Assembly (NCBI GenBank): GCA_963824905.1
Contig: CAWGRH010000011.1
Span: forward strand, 248,001-312,000
Length of the DNA: 64,000 bases
Source: JAJPKK01 sp963824905
GTDB taxonomy: Bacteria > Pseudomonadota > Alphaproteobacteria > Rhizobiales > Xanthobacteraceae
Direction of reading: 5' to 3'
Below are positions 34,150 to 43,784 of this stretch, one piece after another (position 1 is the first letter of the stretch; each line of letters begins with the position of its first letter). Position numbers and translations under genes: made by a program. The notes beneath the pieces are model-generated. The model worked only from the letters and a program-made list of their open reading frames with translations. It was not told where the DNA came from and searched no databases.

Positions 34150-35917
34150 ATGAGCCTTGGCAATAAGAGTATTATCATCAGCTCGCGCGCCACGTTGGTG
34201 GGTGTTTCGCTCGTTGCCTCGAGCGCTTCGGCCTTGGCCGCCGAATACAAGATGACGGTCAGCAAGGACCGGCTCATCAATTCCGCCAACGAGCCGCAGA
34301 ACTGGCTGATGATGAACGGCGATTACGGCTCGACCCGATACTCCAAGCTCGCCCAGATCAACCGCGACAACGTGAAGAACCTGCGCATGGTGTGGGCGAT
34401 GGCGCTGCGCGGCATGCAGGACATCGGCCAGAATGGGCCGGAGAACGAAGTCAATCCGCTGATCGACAACGGCTTCATGTACACCAGCGACGGCTGGGGC
34501 ACCGTCTACAAGATCGACGTGCGCAGCGGCGACCATGGCGAGTTCGCGTGGATCGCCGATCCCGGCGTCAAGCACGAGGGCAACCTTCCGCGCACCCGCG
34601 GCATCGCGCTGTGGGAAGACCTCGTCATCAACAACTTGCCGGACGGCCGCGTGATCGCCATCAACCGCGATAGCGGCGAGATCGTGTGGGACAAGCAGAT
34701 CGCCAAGGTCAACGAATTCGGCACGAAGGAGAGGTTCAACTCGGCCCCCGTCACCGCCGAGGGCAAAGTCCTGGTGGCGAACGGTGCCGCCGGCGGCGGC
34801 ACCCGCGGCTGGCTTGCGGCGCTCGACGCGAGGACCGGCAACGAGCTGTGGCGCTGGTACGCGGTCCCGAAGCCGGGCGAACCCGGCAGCGAGACCTGGA
34901 AGGACAAGAACAACGCCTGGAAGACCGGCGGCGGTGGTTTGTGGCAGACCGGCTCCTACGATCCCGTCAACAAGCTCACCATCTGGGGAACCGGCAATCC
35001 GGTGCCGGAATTCGATCCGCAGGCGCGGCCCGGCGACAATCTCTACACGAATTCCGCCGTGGCACTCGACGTCAACACCGGCAAGCTCGTCTGGTACTAC
35101 CAATATCTGCCGAACGATTCCTGGGACTACGACGAGGTCGGCGTCCACATGCTCTACGACGTCAACGTCAACGGCGAAATGCGCAAGGTGATGGGCCATT
35201 TCGGACGCAACGGATTCTTCTACACGCTCGATCGCGCCAACGGCAGCTTCATCAAGGGCGGTCAGTACGTCAACGATCTGAACTGGACCAAGGGTCTCGA
35301 TCCGAAGACCGGCAAGCCGATCGAATACGATCCCGGCCTCGACGTGCAGAAATACGTGCCGGAAGCGCGCGCGTTGCGCGGCGATCCGATGAAGCGGACC
35401 TGCCCGACCTGGCACGGCGGCATCGCCTATCAGCCGACCGCGTACAATCCGGTCAAGCAGATCGCCTACGGCGTCGGCGCCGAGGGCTGCTTCAGTGGCA
35501 ACGGCGCCGCCGCGGCGTTCAAGGGGCCGGACGGCGGGATGGACAGAGCCCAAGTTTCAGAAGCGGACCTACAGCAGCGATCTCTACTACGGCGCGATCA
35601 CCGCATACGACGCCGTCACCAGCAAGGTGCTGGCGAAGACGGTGACGGATATCGAAGTCCGTTCCGGCGCGACGGTCACCGCCGGGGGACTGGTGTTCTC
35701 GGCGCTGCAGGACGGCTGGGTGGTCGCCTATGACGACGAGACGCTGCAGGAGCTTTGGCGCTTCAACGTCGGCACGCCGCTGAAAGGTGCGCCGGTCGTC
35801 TACGCGATCGGCCCGAAGCAGTATCTCGCGGTGCAATCGAGCGGACGTCACCAGCATCCCGTGAAATACGACAACCTCGAGCACTCGAGCTATTTGTTCG
35901 TCTTCGCGCTGAACTGA
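34150..35917 (+). CDS. PQQ-dependent dehydrogenase of the methanol/ethanol family, atypical; frame broken near 35544
   Basis: Frame-repaired length 588 aa, eight-bladed quinoprotein propeller with signal peptide (SRATLVGVSLVASSASALAA). The core motifs are WLMMNGDYGSTRYSKLAQI near the N-terminus and DSWDYDEVG at 323-331, with D326 as catalytic base candidate and D328 at the position that accompanies lanthanide use in XoxF and PedH. Unlike XoxF, it lacks the vicinal Cys pair, and the metal-ligand Glu aligns with G215. N283 is present. No cytochrome c domain. The frame shifts from GPDGGMD to EPKFQKRTYSSDLYYGA near 35544; one extra A fits the 3n+1 length. GGGAGGA precedes the ATG at 34150. Substrate unknown; it stands apart from the xoxF set. 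Confidence 0.8.
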
Positions 35918-35923
35918 GGGCGC

Positions 35924-36159
35924 AGGATGGGTTGAGCTCCTGCGAAACCCATCGTCCCCTCTCCGAACGCCGTCTCATGGCGGAGCGCGTAGGATGGGTT
36001 GAGCCCTTGCGAAACCCATCATCCGTCTCCGTGCGCCGTCCTATGGCGGAGCGCGTAGGATGGGTTGAGCTCTTGCGAAACCCATCATGTCGCCCAAAAT
36101 GTCGTCGCATGGCGGCTGCCACCGCGTGATGGGTTTCGCGAGAGCTCAACCCATCCTAC
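35924..36159 (+). repeat. Cluster of four GATGGGTT palindromic repeats
   Basis: Three direct copies start at 35924, 35991 and 36057 (67 and 66 bp apart), with a fourth, inverted copy at 36127-36159. Each copy has GATGGGTT and AACCCATC arms around a 12-base loop. The spacers between copies are also alike (CATGGCGGAGCGCGT or CTATGGCGGAGCGCGT). The array sits after the stop of the PQQ dehydrogenase at 35917 and before the 3' end of the asparaginase-like gene. The rest of the gap to 36326 shows no gene. Confidence 0.85.
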
Positions 36160-36326
36160 CGGGCGCCGAACCGCATCCTGACTAAAATCCTACTCACGCC
36201 CGCCCCGCCTGCCAAGGCGGAATCTTGCTTGCATGGGTTGTTCCTTCGGGATTGCGAGAGCGCCCAGGAATTTCCCAAGGCAAGCTGGAAAGACGGCGCC
36301 ACCCCTTCCGGGATTGCCCAGCCGCA

Positions 36327-37466
36327 CTAATACTCGTCGAACATCCGCTGGATTTCTTCGACGTCCGACGTCTTCGTCAGCGCAAGCGTGAGCAGCAGCG
36401 CTGCCTTCTGCGGCGACAGGTTGTCGGCGGCGACCATGCCCGGCTCGTACCAGTTGTTGCCGCGCACGATGCGGCCTTCGCCGACCCGGGAGCTTTGCAC
36501 GATCACCGCGCTGCGTTTGCTGATGATCGCCTCGAGCTCCTTGGTGAGCGCGTTGGGCGCTCCCGCCCCGACGGTGGCGAGCACGATACCCTTGGCACCG
36601 AGGCCGACCAACGCGTCCGCGACGCCCGCCCTCGTGCCGGTGTGGATGTAGGCAACCTCGACATAGGGCATGCTGGCTGAGCCGGCGAGGCTGAACTCGC
36701 TCGCGACGGTGTGGCGGCGGTGCGGGGTACGGTAGAACTCTATCCGGTCCGGGTCGATATAGCCGAGAAGGCCGAGGTCCCGGGTACGGAAGGTTTGCAG
36801 GTGATAGGTGTTGGTTTTCGTCACCTCGCGCGCGGCGTTGATCTCGCCGTTGAAGGCGACGAGCGCACCCTTGCCGCGCGCCGCGGGAGCCGAAGCGAGC
36901 CGCACCGCGTCCAGCAGGTTCATCTGCGCGTCGGAGCTCAACGCATTGAAGGGACGCTGCGCGCCGGTGACGACGATCGGCTTGTCGCTGTGAACGGTCA
37001 GGCTCAAGAAGTAGCAGGTCTCCTCGATAGTGTTGGTGCCCTGCACGTAGACGAGGCCATCGACATCCGGCGAGCGCAGCACCTCGTCGGCCCGTGGCGC
37101 GAGCTTGCGCAGGTCATCATAGGACCCCTGATCGTAGGGATTGCCCTTGTCGACTTCGACCCGTGCGATCTTGGCGATCTCCGGAAGCGGCTCGAGCATC
37201 TGCTCGCCGGTCAGGCGCGGATTGCCGCTGAGCCGATAGCGGAGCAAATCCATGCGGTCCTTGCCCACGCTGGGCAGGGTCCCCGGCCCGATCATCAGGT
37301 GGATGTGCGGCAGGGTGCGAGGCGCGTTCGGGGTCGCTGCGCCGCTTTGCGCCTGAGCGAGTTGTTGTGCGCCTGCACCGCTCCCAAGCGCCGCCGAAAT
37401 GCCGCCGGCGGCGCCGAGTGCCGTTGCCGTTTGCACGAACTGTCTACGATTCGAAGATGTGTCCAT
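36327..37466 (-). CDS. Asparaginase-like protein, Tat-exported, altered active-site motif
   Basis: Protein of 379 aa with the type II asparaginase fold. Leader SNRRQFVQTATALGAAGGISAALG is Tat-like; start MDTSSNRRQF at 37466. The first motif reads GPGTLPSVG where asparaginases have GGTI(A/S)S; the Thr is kept. The second motif reads VQGTNTIEET where most have HGTDTMEET, so the Asp that binds the substrate amino group is Asn. VTKTNTYHLQTF retains the catalytic Lys. These changes make L-asparaginase activity doubtful, and another amidase or lactamase activity is possible. It stands between a repeat array and the oxalate antiporter gene, on the same strand as the antiporter but probably separated from it by a terminator. 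Confidence 0.82.
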   Translation of the reverse strand: MDTSSNRRQFVQTATALGAAGGISAALGSGAGAQQLAQAQSGAATPNAPRTLPHIHLMIGPGTLPSVGKDRMDLLRYRLSGNPRLTGEQMLEPLPEIAKIARVEVDKGNPYDQGSYDDLRKLAPRADEVLRSPDVDGLVYVQGTNTIEETCYFLSLTVHSDKPIVVTGAQRPFNALSSDAQMNLLDAVRLASAPAARGKGALVAFNGEINAAREVTKTNTYHLQTFRTRDLGLLGYIDPDRIEFYRTPHRRHTVASEFSLAGSASMPYVEVAYIHTGTRAGVADALVGLGAKGIVLATVGAGAPNALTKELEAIISKRSAVIVQSSRVGEGRIVRGNNWYEPGMVAADNLSPQKAALLLTLALTKTSDVEEIQRMFDEY

Positions 37467-37867
37467 GGCCGTCCTCCGTCCCGCTGCCGCAGCGTCCCAC
37501 GATTGTGGCGGAGGTTTGAGGCGAGCACAATTCCGCGGAGGGGAGGTGCCGGCTCGCTCACTCGAGCGAATGGGACGCCAGTCCCGCCGCAGCGCAGCCG
37601 GATGTCGCTGCCGTCGGGTTCGCTACGGAATCCTGGCCGGCATGAAGCCAGGATCCGGCGCCGGCAGGGTGGCCGAAAAGAATGCCAACGAGAGCACGAT
37701 GCCGAGCGAACTGAACAGGCAGGACCGCCTCGAACGACCGGTCGAGCGCAGCGAGCCTCTGCCAGTTTCGCGACGAGACGTGCCATACGAGTGCGAACAT
37801 CTCACTTCTCCCCGCGCCGAGGGCGATCAATTGGACGAGCCTCGCGGTCGGCGAGGCTCGAATCCCG
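37467..37867. other. Intergenic stretch, 401 bp, between asparaginase-like and antiporter genes
   Basis: Holds a hairpin at 37836-37860 (separate entry). A possible 60-residue minus-strand reading (37623-37805) with a hydrophobic stretch SCLFSSLGIVLSLAFFS has no well-placed ribosome binding site, so I do not call it. The end near 37467 should contain the promoter of the asparaginase-like gene, but no clear promoter boxes are visible. Confidence 0.45.
37836..37860 (-). terminator. Perfect hairpin after the oxalate/formate antiporter gene
   Basis: CGAGCCTCGC and GCGAGGCTCG pair over ten bases with a five-base loop, seven bases after the antiporter stop at 37868. No long T run follows, so its termination strength is uncertain. 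Confidence 0.6.
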
Positions 37868-39148
37868 CTAACCAGCCCGGGCGATCGTCCGAATGCGCAT
37901 GGGCTTGAGGACGAGCAGAGCCATGATCGCGGCGACGATGTTGAGGACCGCGGCGACATAGAACACCGCATGCCAGCCGCCGCTATAGGTCACCAGCACA
38001 TTGGCGAGAGGGACCAGCAGCGCCGCAGTTCCCTTGGCGGTGTAGAGCATCCCGTAGTTCGCGGTGGCGAACTTCCGTCCATAGATGTCGGTGCAGGTCG
38101 CCGGAAATAGCGAATAGATTTCTCCCCAGGCGAAGAACACCAGGCCCGACAAGACGACGAACAGCACCGGATTGTCGGCAAAGTGCAGCAGGGCGTAGAT
38201 GCCGATGCCCTCGACGAGGAACGCGCCGAACATCGTGTTCTCGCGCCCGATGTGATCGGAGACCCAGCCGAAGAACGGCCGGCACACGCCGTTGAGCACG
38301 CGGTCGATGGTGAGCGCGAAGGTCAGCGCCGGCAAAGTCAATCCGAGAAGCGAGACCGGCAGGTCGGCGATCTTGTAGTCGTTGGCGATCGGCGCGAGTT
38401 GCGCAATGGCCATCAGGCCGCCGGCGCCCACCATCACGAACATCGCGTACATGACCCAGAACACCGGCGTCCTGAGCACTTCGACCGGGCGATAGTCGCG
38501 GCGTGTCTGCTGTACGGCAAGACTTGCGGGTGCCGGAAGCTCGCCGGACCGCGGCGCCTTCAAGAGCAGCCCCACGAGGATGACGACGAGGCCCTGTCCG
38601 AGACCGAACCACAGGAAAGTCGCCTCGTAACCGCTCGACTTGATCATGTTTGCGATCGGGACGACGGTCAGCGCCGAGCCGGCACCAAAACCCGCAGCGG
38701 TCAAGCCGGCGGCAAGTCCGCGGCGGTCGGGAAACCACTTGAGCGCGTTGCCGACCGCGGCACCGTAAACGACTCCGGCCCCGATGCCTCCGATCGCCGC
38801 GCCGATGTAGAGGAGCACGATCGAATCGGCCATCGAGTTGATGATCCAGCCGGCGGCAATCAGGATGCCGCTGCTGCTGACCATCACTTTCGGTCCGAAC
38901 CTGTCGATCAGGTAACCTTCGAAAGGGACCAACCACGTCTCGCACAGCACGAAGACAGTAAATGCGATCTGGATAGCCGCCCTGCCCCAATGATATTTCT
39001 GATCGATCGGATTTACGAAAAGGGTCCAGCCGTATTGCAGGTTGGCGATCATCACCATGCAGATGAGGCCGAACAGAAGCTGGCCCCAGCGCGTCGCCTC
39101 GGACGCTCGTGAACCGGCAACAGAGTCGATAGCAGTTGTGACGGCCAC
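37868..39148 (-). CDS. oxlT: Oxalate/formate MFS antiporter
   Basis: Inner membrane transporter of 426 aa with about 12 spans. It exchanges oxalate for formate in characterised members. Typical sequence is seen in IANLQYGWTLFVNPIDQKYHW after the first span, in GYLIDRFGPKVMVSSSGILI and in YGMLYTAKGTAALLVPLAN; the Lys in the last stretch is a plausible counterpart of the substrate-binding Lys of OxlT. I chose the GTG at 39148 (VAVTTAIDS), eight bases after GGGAGGA; longer readings lack family features. It is divergent from the quinoprotein-associated binding-protein gene. Oxalate decarboxylase is about 17.5 kb away, not linked in one operon. Transport of another carboxylate cannot be excluded. 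Confidence 0.85.
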   Translation of the reverse strand: MAVTTAIDSVAGSRASEATRWGQLLFGLICMVMIANLQYGWTLFVNPIDQKYHWGRAAIQIAFTVFVLCETWLVPFEGYLIDRFGPKVMVSSSGILIAAGWIINSMADSIVLLYIGAAIGGIGAGVVYGAAVGNALKWFPDRRGLAAGLTAAGFGAGSALTVVPIANMIKSSGYEATFLWFGLGQGLVVILVGLLLKAPRSGELPAPASLAVQQTRRDYRPVEVLRTPVFWVMYAMFVMVGAGGLMAIAQLAPIANDYKIADLPVSLLGLTLPALTFALTIDRVLNGVCRPFFGWVSDHIGRENTMFGAFLVEGIGIYALLHFADNPVLFVVLSGLVFFAWGEIYSLFPATCTDIYGRKFATANYGMLYTAKGTAALLVPLANVLVTYSGGWHAVFYVAAVLNIVAAIMALLVLKPMRIRTIARAG

Positions 39149-39455
39149 TGAAACGGTCCTCCCAAGACTGGTTTTCTTCGTGCGAAGCGCCGAAGAGGGT
39201 CCCGCGATGAAAGCGCCGTCGCAATAAGGACGAACACCTAGGGGCACGCACCGGGGGCCGGCCGGCCAACGAGCGCCGCGACGAATCGAAAGAGCCGCGC
39301 CGCGGCGCAGCCCGTTGGTCCGCATTGGTGCTTCGGTCACGGCACGCGGCTGGGGCGCAGGCGCGACGCTGCGGCTGGGTCGGGTGTTTAAAAAAGGATA
39401 GCCGAGTCTTATAAATGGCTTGGGGCACAAGACGATATTGGGAGGAGAGCGGCAG
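39149..39455. other. Divergent intergenic region, 307 bp
   Basis: Separates the antiporter gene (minus) from the quinoprotein-associated binding-protein gene (plus) and must contain both promoters. An AT-richer patch with a TTTAAAAAAGG run is at about 39386-39396, the likely promoter area of the plus-strand gene. No gene seen. Confidence 0.5.
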
Positions 39456-40668
39456 GTGCGCGCCTTCGTGATCGGCGGAGTGGCTTTGGCCCTGCTATCG
39501 CAGCCGGCAGCATCGCCGCCGGCCCTGTCGCAGCATGCGGCGGCGGAACCGACCGCGATCAAGATCGGCTATCTCGGCCGCACCGACAAAAAGGCTACGA
39601 TCTCGCTTCTCGATATTCCGCCGAACGATGACGGTGTCGCCGGGGTGCGCCTCGCGCTCGACGACAACAACACCACGGGGAAGTTCCTCAACCAGCGTTT
39701 CTCGCTGGAAGACGTGCGCATCAAAGAAAGCGACGATGCGGCCGCCATCGCCTCCCAGCTTGCCGACCGGGGCATCTCCTACGTCATCGCGGACCTCCCC
39801 GCCGAAATGCTCCTCAAGGTGGCCGATGCCGGACGATCGCACGGCCTGGTCTTCTTCAACGCCGGAGCCACCGACGATCGGCTGCGCGAGGAGGACTGCC
39901 GGGCGAACGTGATCCACGTCGCGCCGACCCGGTCGATGCTCGCCGATGCGCTCGCCCAATATCTCGTGGTCAAGCGATGGCCACGTTGGCTCCTCGTCGT
40001 CGGTTCCCACGATGCGGACAAGCTTTATGCCGATGGCCTGCGGCGCGCCGCCGCGCGGTTCGGCGCCAAGATCGTGCAGGAACGGGTGTTCGAGGACACC
40101 GGCGGGGCGCGGCGCACCGACAGCGGACTTGCCCAGATCCAGCGCCAGATCCCGCTCTTCCTGCAGGGGGCTCCCGATTACGACGTGCTCGTCGCCGCCG
40201 ACGAGAGCGAGGTGTTCGCGTCCTATCTACCGTATCGTACCCGCGAGCCGCGTCCGGTCGCCGGCTCGGCCGGGCTCATTCCCAGGAGCTGGGATGCCGC
40301 CCACGATCAGTGGGGCGCCAACCAGCTGCAGAACCGCTTCATCCAGACGTTCTCGCGACGAATGACCGCACGCGACGGCGAGGCCTGGACCGCGGCGCGG
40401 ATGATCGGCGAGGCCGCCTCGCGGGTGCGCTCTGGGGACCCCAAGGCCATGCTCGAATACATGAAGGGGCCGGACTTCGCGCTGGCCGGCTTCAAGGGAC
40501 AGAGAGCTGACACTGCGCGACTGGAACCTGCAGCTTCGCCAGCCCATTCTGCTGGCGGATGGCCGCACCATCGTATCGGTTTCTCCGCAGGAGGGATTCC
40601 TGCACCAGTTTTCCGAACTCGACACGCTGGGCTACGATCGCCCGGAAACCAAATGCCGGCTCAAATGA
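39456..40668 (+). CDS. PQQ-dehydrogenase-associated periplasmic binding protein; frame broken near 40501
   Basis: Frame-repaired length 403 aa. Branched-chain-amino-acid-type binding protein of the subfamily linked to PQQ alcohol dehydrogenases (TIGR03863-like): TAIKIGYLGRTDKKATISLLDIPPNDDGVAGVRLALDDNNTTGKF, then VFFNAGATDDRLREEDCRANVIHVAPTRSMLADAL. The GTG at 39456 is chosen because GGAGGAG lies eight bases upstream. After FALAGFKGQ the reading moves to ELTLRDWNLQLRQPILLADGRTIVSV and ends DRPETKCRLK; one inserted A near 40501 explains the 3n+1 length. No ABC permease or ATPase is nearby, although these often occur in the family locus. Followed 13 bp later by the beta-propeller gene. Confidence 0.85.
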
Positions 40669-40681
40669 CCTGGGGCGATTA

Positions 40682-41650
40682 ATGTGGCGCCGCGTGATCT
40701 TGGCAATGTGCATCGCGCTCTCGCCCGCAGCCGAGGCCGTTGCGTTCACGGCCTATGTGTCGAACGAGAAAGGCAACACGATTTCCGTTATCGACACGAC
40801 CGCACGCAAGGTCATCGACACCATCAAGGTCGGCCAGCGGCCGCGCGGCATCGCGCTCACCAAGGACCAGAAATACGTGCTGGTCGCGGTCGGCGACGAC
40901 GACACTATCCAGATGATCGACACCAGGACGAACAAGGTCGTCGACACGCTGCCGTCGGGTCCCGATCCTGAGCTCTTCATCGAGGACCCGACGGGGAAGA
41001 TTCTCTACGTCGCGAACGAGAACGACAACACCGTCACGATCATCGACATCGAACGGCGCGCCCGGCTCGGCGAAGTGCAGGTCGGCGTCGAGCCCGAAGG
41101 CATGGGATTGAGCCCGGACGGGAAGATCCTCGTCAACACCTCCGAGACCACCAACATGGCGCACTTCATCGACACCGGCTCGCGTGACGTCGTCGCCAAC
41201 GTGCTGGTCGACCAGCGCCCGCGTTTCGCGCAGTTCAAGAGCGACGGCTCGGAGCTGTGGGTGTCGTCCGAGATCGGCGGAACGGTAAGCGTCATCGATC
41301 CGGTCAAGCGCGCGGTGAAGACGAAGATCGCATTTGCGATCCCCGGCATGCGCGGTGAGGCGATCCAGCCGGTCGGCATCGACATCACCCGCGACGGCAA
41401 GACCGCATTCGTTGCGCTTGGTCCGGCCAACCGCATCGCGGTGGTGGATGGCGCCACCCACCAGGTGCAGAAGTACCTGCTGGTCGGCCAGCGGGTGTGG
41501 CACATGGCTTTCACTCCGGACGAGAAATATCTTCTGACCACCAACGGCGTGTCGAACGACATCTCGGTGATCGACGTCGCCGCGCTCAAGGTCATCGACA
41601 CCATCCAGGTCGGTGAGCTGCCCTGGGGCATCGCCATCTCGCAGCGCTAA
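40682..41650 (+). CDS. PQQ-dehydrogenase-associated YVTN beta-propeller protein
   Basis: Periplasmic protein of 322 aa with a signal peptide (MWRRVILAMCIALSPAAEAVAF) and seven YVTN-type repeats: AYVSNEKGNTISVIDTTARKVIDTIKVGQRPRGIALT, LYVANENDNTVTIIDIERRARLGEVQVGVEPEGMGLSPDG and so on to the last WGIAISQR. It matches the TIGR03866 family of PQQ-dependent catabolism proteins. It is in line with the binding protein upstream (13 bp gap) and the helical protein downstream (40 bp). Role unknown; genetic association with alcohol oxidation is the only guide. Confidence 0.87.
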   Translation: MWRRVILAMCIALSPAAEAVAFTAYVSNEKGNTISVIDTTARKVIDTIKVGQRPRGIALTKDQKYVLVAVGDDDTIQMIDTRTNKVVDTLPSGPDPELFIEDPTGKILYVANENDNTVTIIDIERRARLGEVQVGVEPEGMGLSPDGKILVNTSETTNMAHFIDTGSRDVVANVLVDQRPRFAQFKSDGSELWVSSEIGGTVSVIDPVKRAVKTKIAFAIPGMRGEAIQPVGIDITRDGKTAFVALGPANRIAVVDGATHQVQKYLLVGQRVWHMAFTPDEKYLLTTNGVSNDISVIDVAALKVIDTIQVGELPWGIAISQR

Positions 41651-41690
41651 AGCCGGATCAACCAGGCAACCGCCGAGAGGAAACGCAGTC

Positions 41691-42317
41691 ATGGGATCGC
41701 GACAGTGGTCGGCATTTTGGTTTGCGGCGGCCGTCGCGCTCAGCATCGGGCTGCCGACGGCTTCACACGCCGCCGACCCTCGTTATCCCGACTGGCCGTG
41801 CGCACAGGCCAAGGTCCCGGAGATCTCTGTCGTCGCCGTATGGGACGGCCCGCCGATCGAACAGGCGGCGGCGTGGCAGTCCGAGCCGGACATCAGGGAT
41901 CTCGTGGCCCGGCTCGCCGCACGCCGCACCCCGATAGAGGACGCGCAGAAACGGATCGCCCAATTCCTGACCGGCGATGCGGCGGCAAAGACCGAGAAGG
42001 GCAAGCTTCTGTTTGCAGGGCTGTTCGAGACGCTCAACAGCGAGCGCGGCGCCGTCATGAGCGGGCTCGAGCGGCTGGCACGCAGCGAGAAGGCGCTCGC
42101 CGAAGAGATCAGGTCGGATACCACGGCGATGCACGTGTTGCAGGACGCCCCCTCCCCCGACCAGGGCAAGGTCGACGAGCTCGCAACGCGGATCGAATGG
42201 AGCATGCGGATTTTCGAGGACCGGCGGAAATCGATCCGATACGCCTGCGAAGTCCCCGTCATCATCGAGAAAAGACTGTTCGCGCTCAGCCGTGCGATAG
42301 CGCAGACGATCGAGTAG
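41691..42317 (+). CDS. Exported helical protein of the quinoprotein cluster, unknown
   Basis: Protein of 208 aa with a signal peptide (SAFWFAAAVALSIGLPTASHA) and a conserved-looking N-terminal YPDWPCAQAKVPEISVVAVWDGP. The rest is charged and helical (RIAQFLTGDAAAKTEKGKLLFAGLFETLNSERGAVMSGLERLARSEKALAEEIR), with coiled-coil character. Two cysteines (in PDWPCAQ and RYACEVP) could form a disulfide. AGGAAA precedes the ATG at 41691. Third gene of a plus-strand run, facing the CXXCW gene across 21 bp. Its usual neighbours are PQQ alcohol dehydrogenase genes; biochemical role not known. Confidence 0.75.
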   Translation: MGSRQWSAFWFAAAVALSIGLPTASHAADPRYPDWPCAQAKVPEISVVAVWDGPPIEQAAAWQSEPDIRDLVARLAARRTPIEDAQKRIAQFLTGDAAAKTEKGKLLFAGLFETLNSERGAVMSGLERLARSEKALAEEIRSDTTAMHVLQDAPSPDQGKVDELATRIEWSMRIFEDRRKSIRYACEVPVIIEKRLFALSRAIAQTIE

Positions 42318-42338
42318 TAACGCGGGGTCGCGGCGGAT

Positions 42339-42897
42339 TCAGTTGCCGATCGGCGGCGCCGGCTGCGCTTCGGCGACCGGGAGCTGCATCTCGGTCCAGC
42401 CATCGGTGCCGTCGGGATACCAGGCGACGTTGAGGTAGCCCATCGACAGGATGCGCTTCGCGGCGTTCCACGACATCCAGCAATTCCGCAGGCAATAGAC
42501 CACGACGATCCGGGTGCGGTCGCCGCCGGTCGCGCGCTCGATATTGGTGCGCAGATAGTCCTGCGTCACGGCGGCAAGTTCGCCATAGCCGGTATCGGGA
42601 AGCCAGATGCCGCCCGGAATATCGAGCCGCGCCTTGTCGCGCCAGATCGTCCCTGGCGGCAGATTGGCGGGCCGCGGCGCATGGGGCAGCACGTCGATGA
42701 AGACGGCCGCAAGGTCGCGCCACAGTCGTTCGGCCTCGGCGGTGGAGATGCACGCGGGCGCCGGCGAGTGTCGCCGGCGTCGGCGCGCGATAGTTCTCGG
42801 TGCGATATGACGTGGGCTCGGGCGGCGCGCCCTCGCCGCGCCCGTCCGTGGAGACGAATACGGCGAGGCAGCAGACGAGCATCGCCCGCGCGTTCAT
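42339..42897 (-). CDS. PQQ-associated CXXCW-motif protein (rhodanese-like); frame broken near 42751
   Basis: Frame-repaired length 185 aa, with a signal peptide (MNARAMLVCCLAVFVST). The mature part begins EPTSYRTENYRAPTPATLAGA, continues in the next frame as ISTAEAERLWRDLAAVFIDVLPHAPRP and ends in a rhodanese-like fold. The signature is VVYCLRNCWMSWNAAKRILSMGY, with Cys pair and Trp as in the CXXCW family (TIGR03865-like). One inserted base near 42751 explains the 3n+1 length. The start overlaps the stop of the XoxJ-like gene by ATGA, so it is the last member of xoxF-xoxG-xoxJ. The motif suggests thiol redox or sulfur transfer; activity unproved. Confidence 0.82.
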
Positions 42898-43784
42898 CGC
42901 GGTATCGCGTCCGCGGTAATGGGCCGATCCTTCTCGTCGAGCAACGGGACCCCAAATCCAAGCAGGATCCGGTTGATATCGCCCTGGTTGTCGGCGATCA
43001 GCTTGTTGAGCTGGCGCTTCCAGTTCTGGTCGGCCGGGCGCACGCCCATCGCGATGCGGAATGCGAGCTGCGGCCCGCCGGTTTCCTTCAACAGCAGCGC
43101 GACCTGCATCGGCGGGGTCGCTTGCTTGGCATAGTACCCCGCCATCGGACCCCACAGCACGCCGACGTCGATCTCGCCGCTCGCGAGGTCGCGCATCATG
43201 GCCTGCGCCGACGAATCGACACGTGTGTCGACCACCAGCGGATAGGGCTTCGCTTTCTGCATGAGACCGGCGATCGCAAGATAGGTGGCGGGCGGCGTGC
43301 CGGCCACGATGCCGATGCGCTTCTCCTTGAGCCGCGGATCGCCGATGCTCACGAGGTCGTCGAGGCCGGTGCCCGGCTTGATGACGAGCGCATAGGCCGT
43401 GCGGTAGTACGGATTGGTGACCTGCGCGAGCTCGTCGCCTTGCGGAAAGCCGGGAATCACGTCGCAGCGGCGGGCGCCGAGCGTGTTGCGCACGAAGCCG
43501 GTGACCTGCGGATACCACACATAGGCGAGCTTCTTGTCGAGCTTCGCCGCCATCAGCTCCATGATCTTGTTCTCGAAGCCCTCGCCCTTCTCGTTCGAGA
43601 ACGGCAGGTTGCTCGGATCGGCACAGACCCGCAGCACCTTGGGATCGACAAGCTCGAACTCGGCGTCGAGGCCCACGCCTTGCGCGTGAAGACGGACACC
43701 GGCCACGGCAAGCATCGCCACGCAAAGCAACGCCGCGCCCAGCGACAAGCGGCTCGCGTACGCCGACGTCCGATCACTCCTCAT
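42894..43784 (-). CDS. xoxJ: XoxJ-like periplasmic binding protein of methanol dehydrogenase
   Basis: Protein of 296 aa of the SBP_bac_3 fold with a signal peptide (RLSLGAALLCVAMLAVAGVRLHAQ). The mature start ELVDPKVLRVCADPSNLPFSNEKGEGFENKIMELMAAKLDKKLAYVWYPQ matches the quinoprotein-associated MoxJ/XoxJ family. These proteins are thought to assist activation or assembly of the methanol dehydrogenase rather than to serve transport. ATGA overlaps link it to xoxG upstream and the CXXCW gene downstream. Good assignment by motif and gene order. Confidence 0.88.
   Translation of the reverse strand: MRSDRTSAYASRLSLGAALLCVAMLAVAGVRLHAQGVGLDAEFELVDPKVLRVCADPSNLPFSNEKGEGFENKIMELMAAKLDKKLAYVWYPQVTGFVRNTLGARRCDVIPGFPQGDELAQVTNPYYRTAYALVIKPGTGLDDLVSIGDPRLKEKRIGIVAGTPPATYLAIAGLMQKAKPYPLVVDTRVDSSAQAMMRDLASGEIDVGVLWGPMAGYYAKQATPPMQVALLLKETGGPQLAFRIAMGVRPADQNWKRQLNKLIADNQGDINRILLGFGVPLLDEKDRPITADAIPR

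Noticed and set aside
35924..36159. CRISPR-like regular repeats
   Set aside because: Only three direct copies 66-67 bp apart, repeat-like spacers, an inverted copy and no cas genes; these are palindromic intergenic elements.
37623..37805. A 60-codon minus-strand frame with a hydrophobic stretch
   Set aside because: GTG start with the purine-rich sequence directly adjacent, no family and no conservation evidence; kept only as a note in the intergenic entry.
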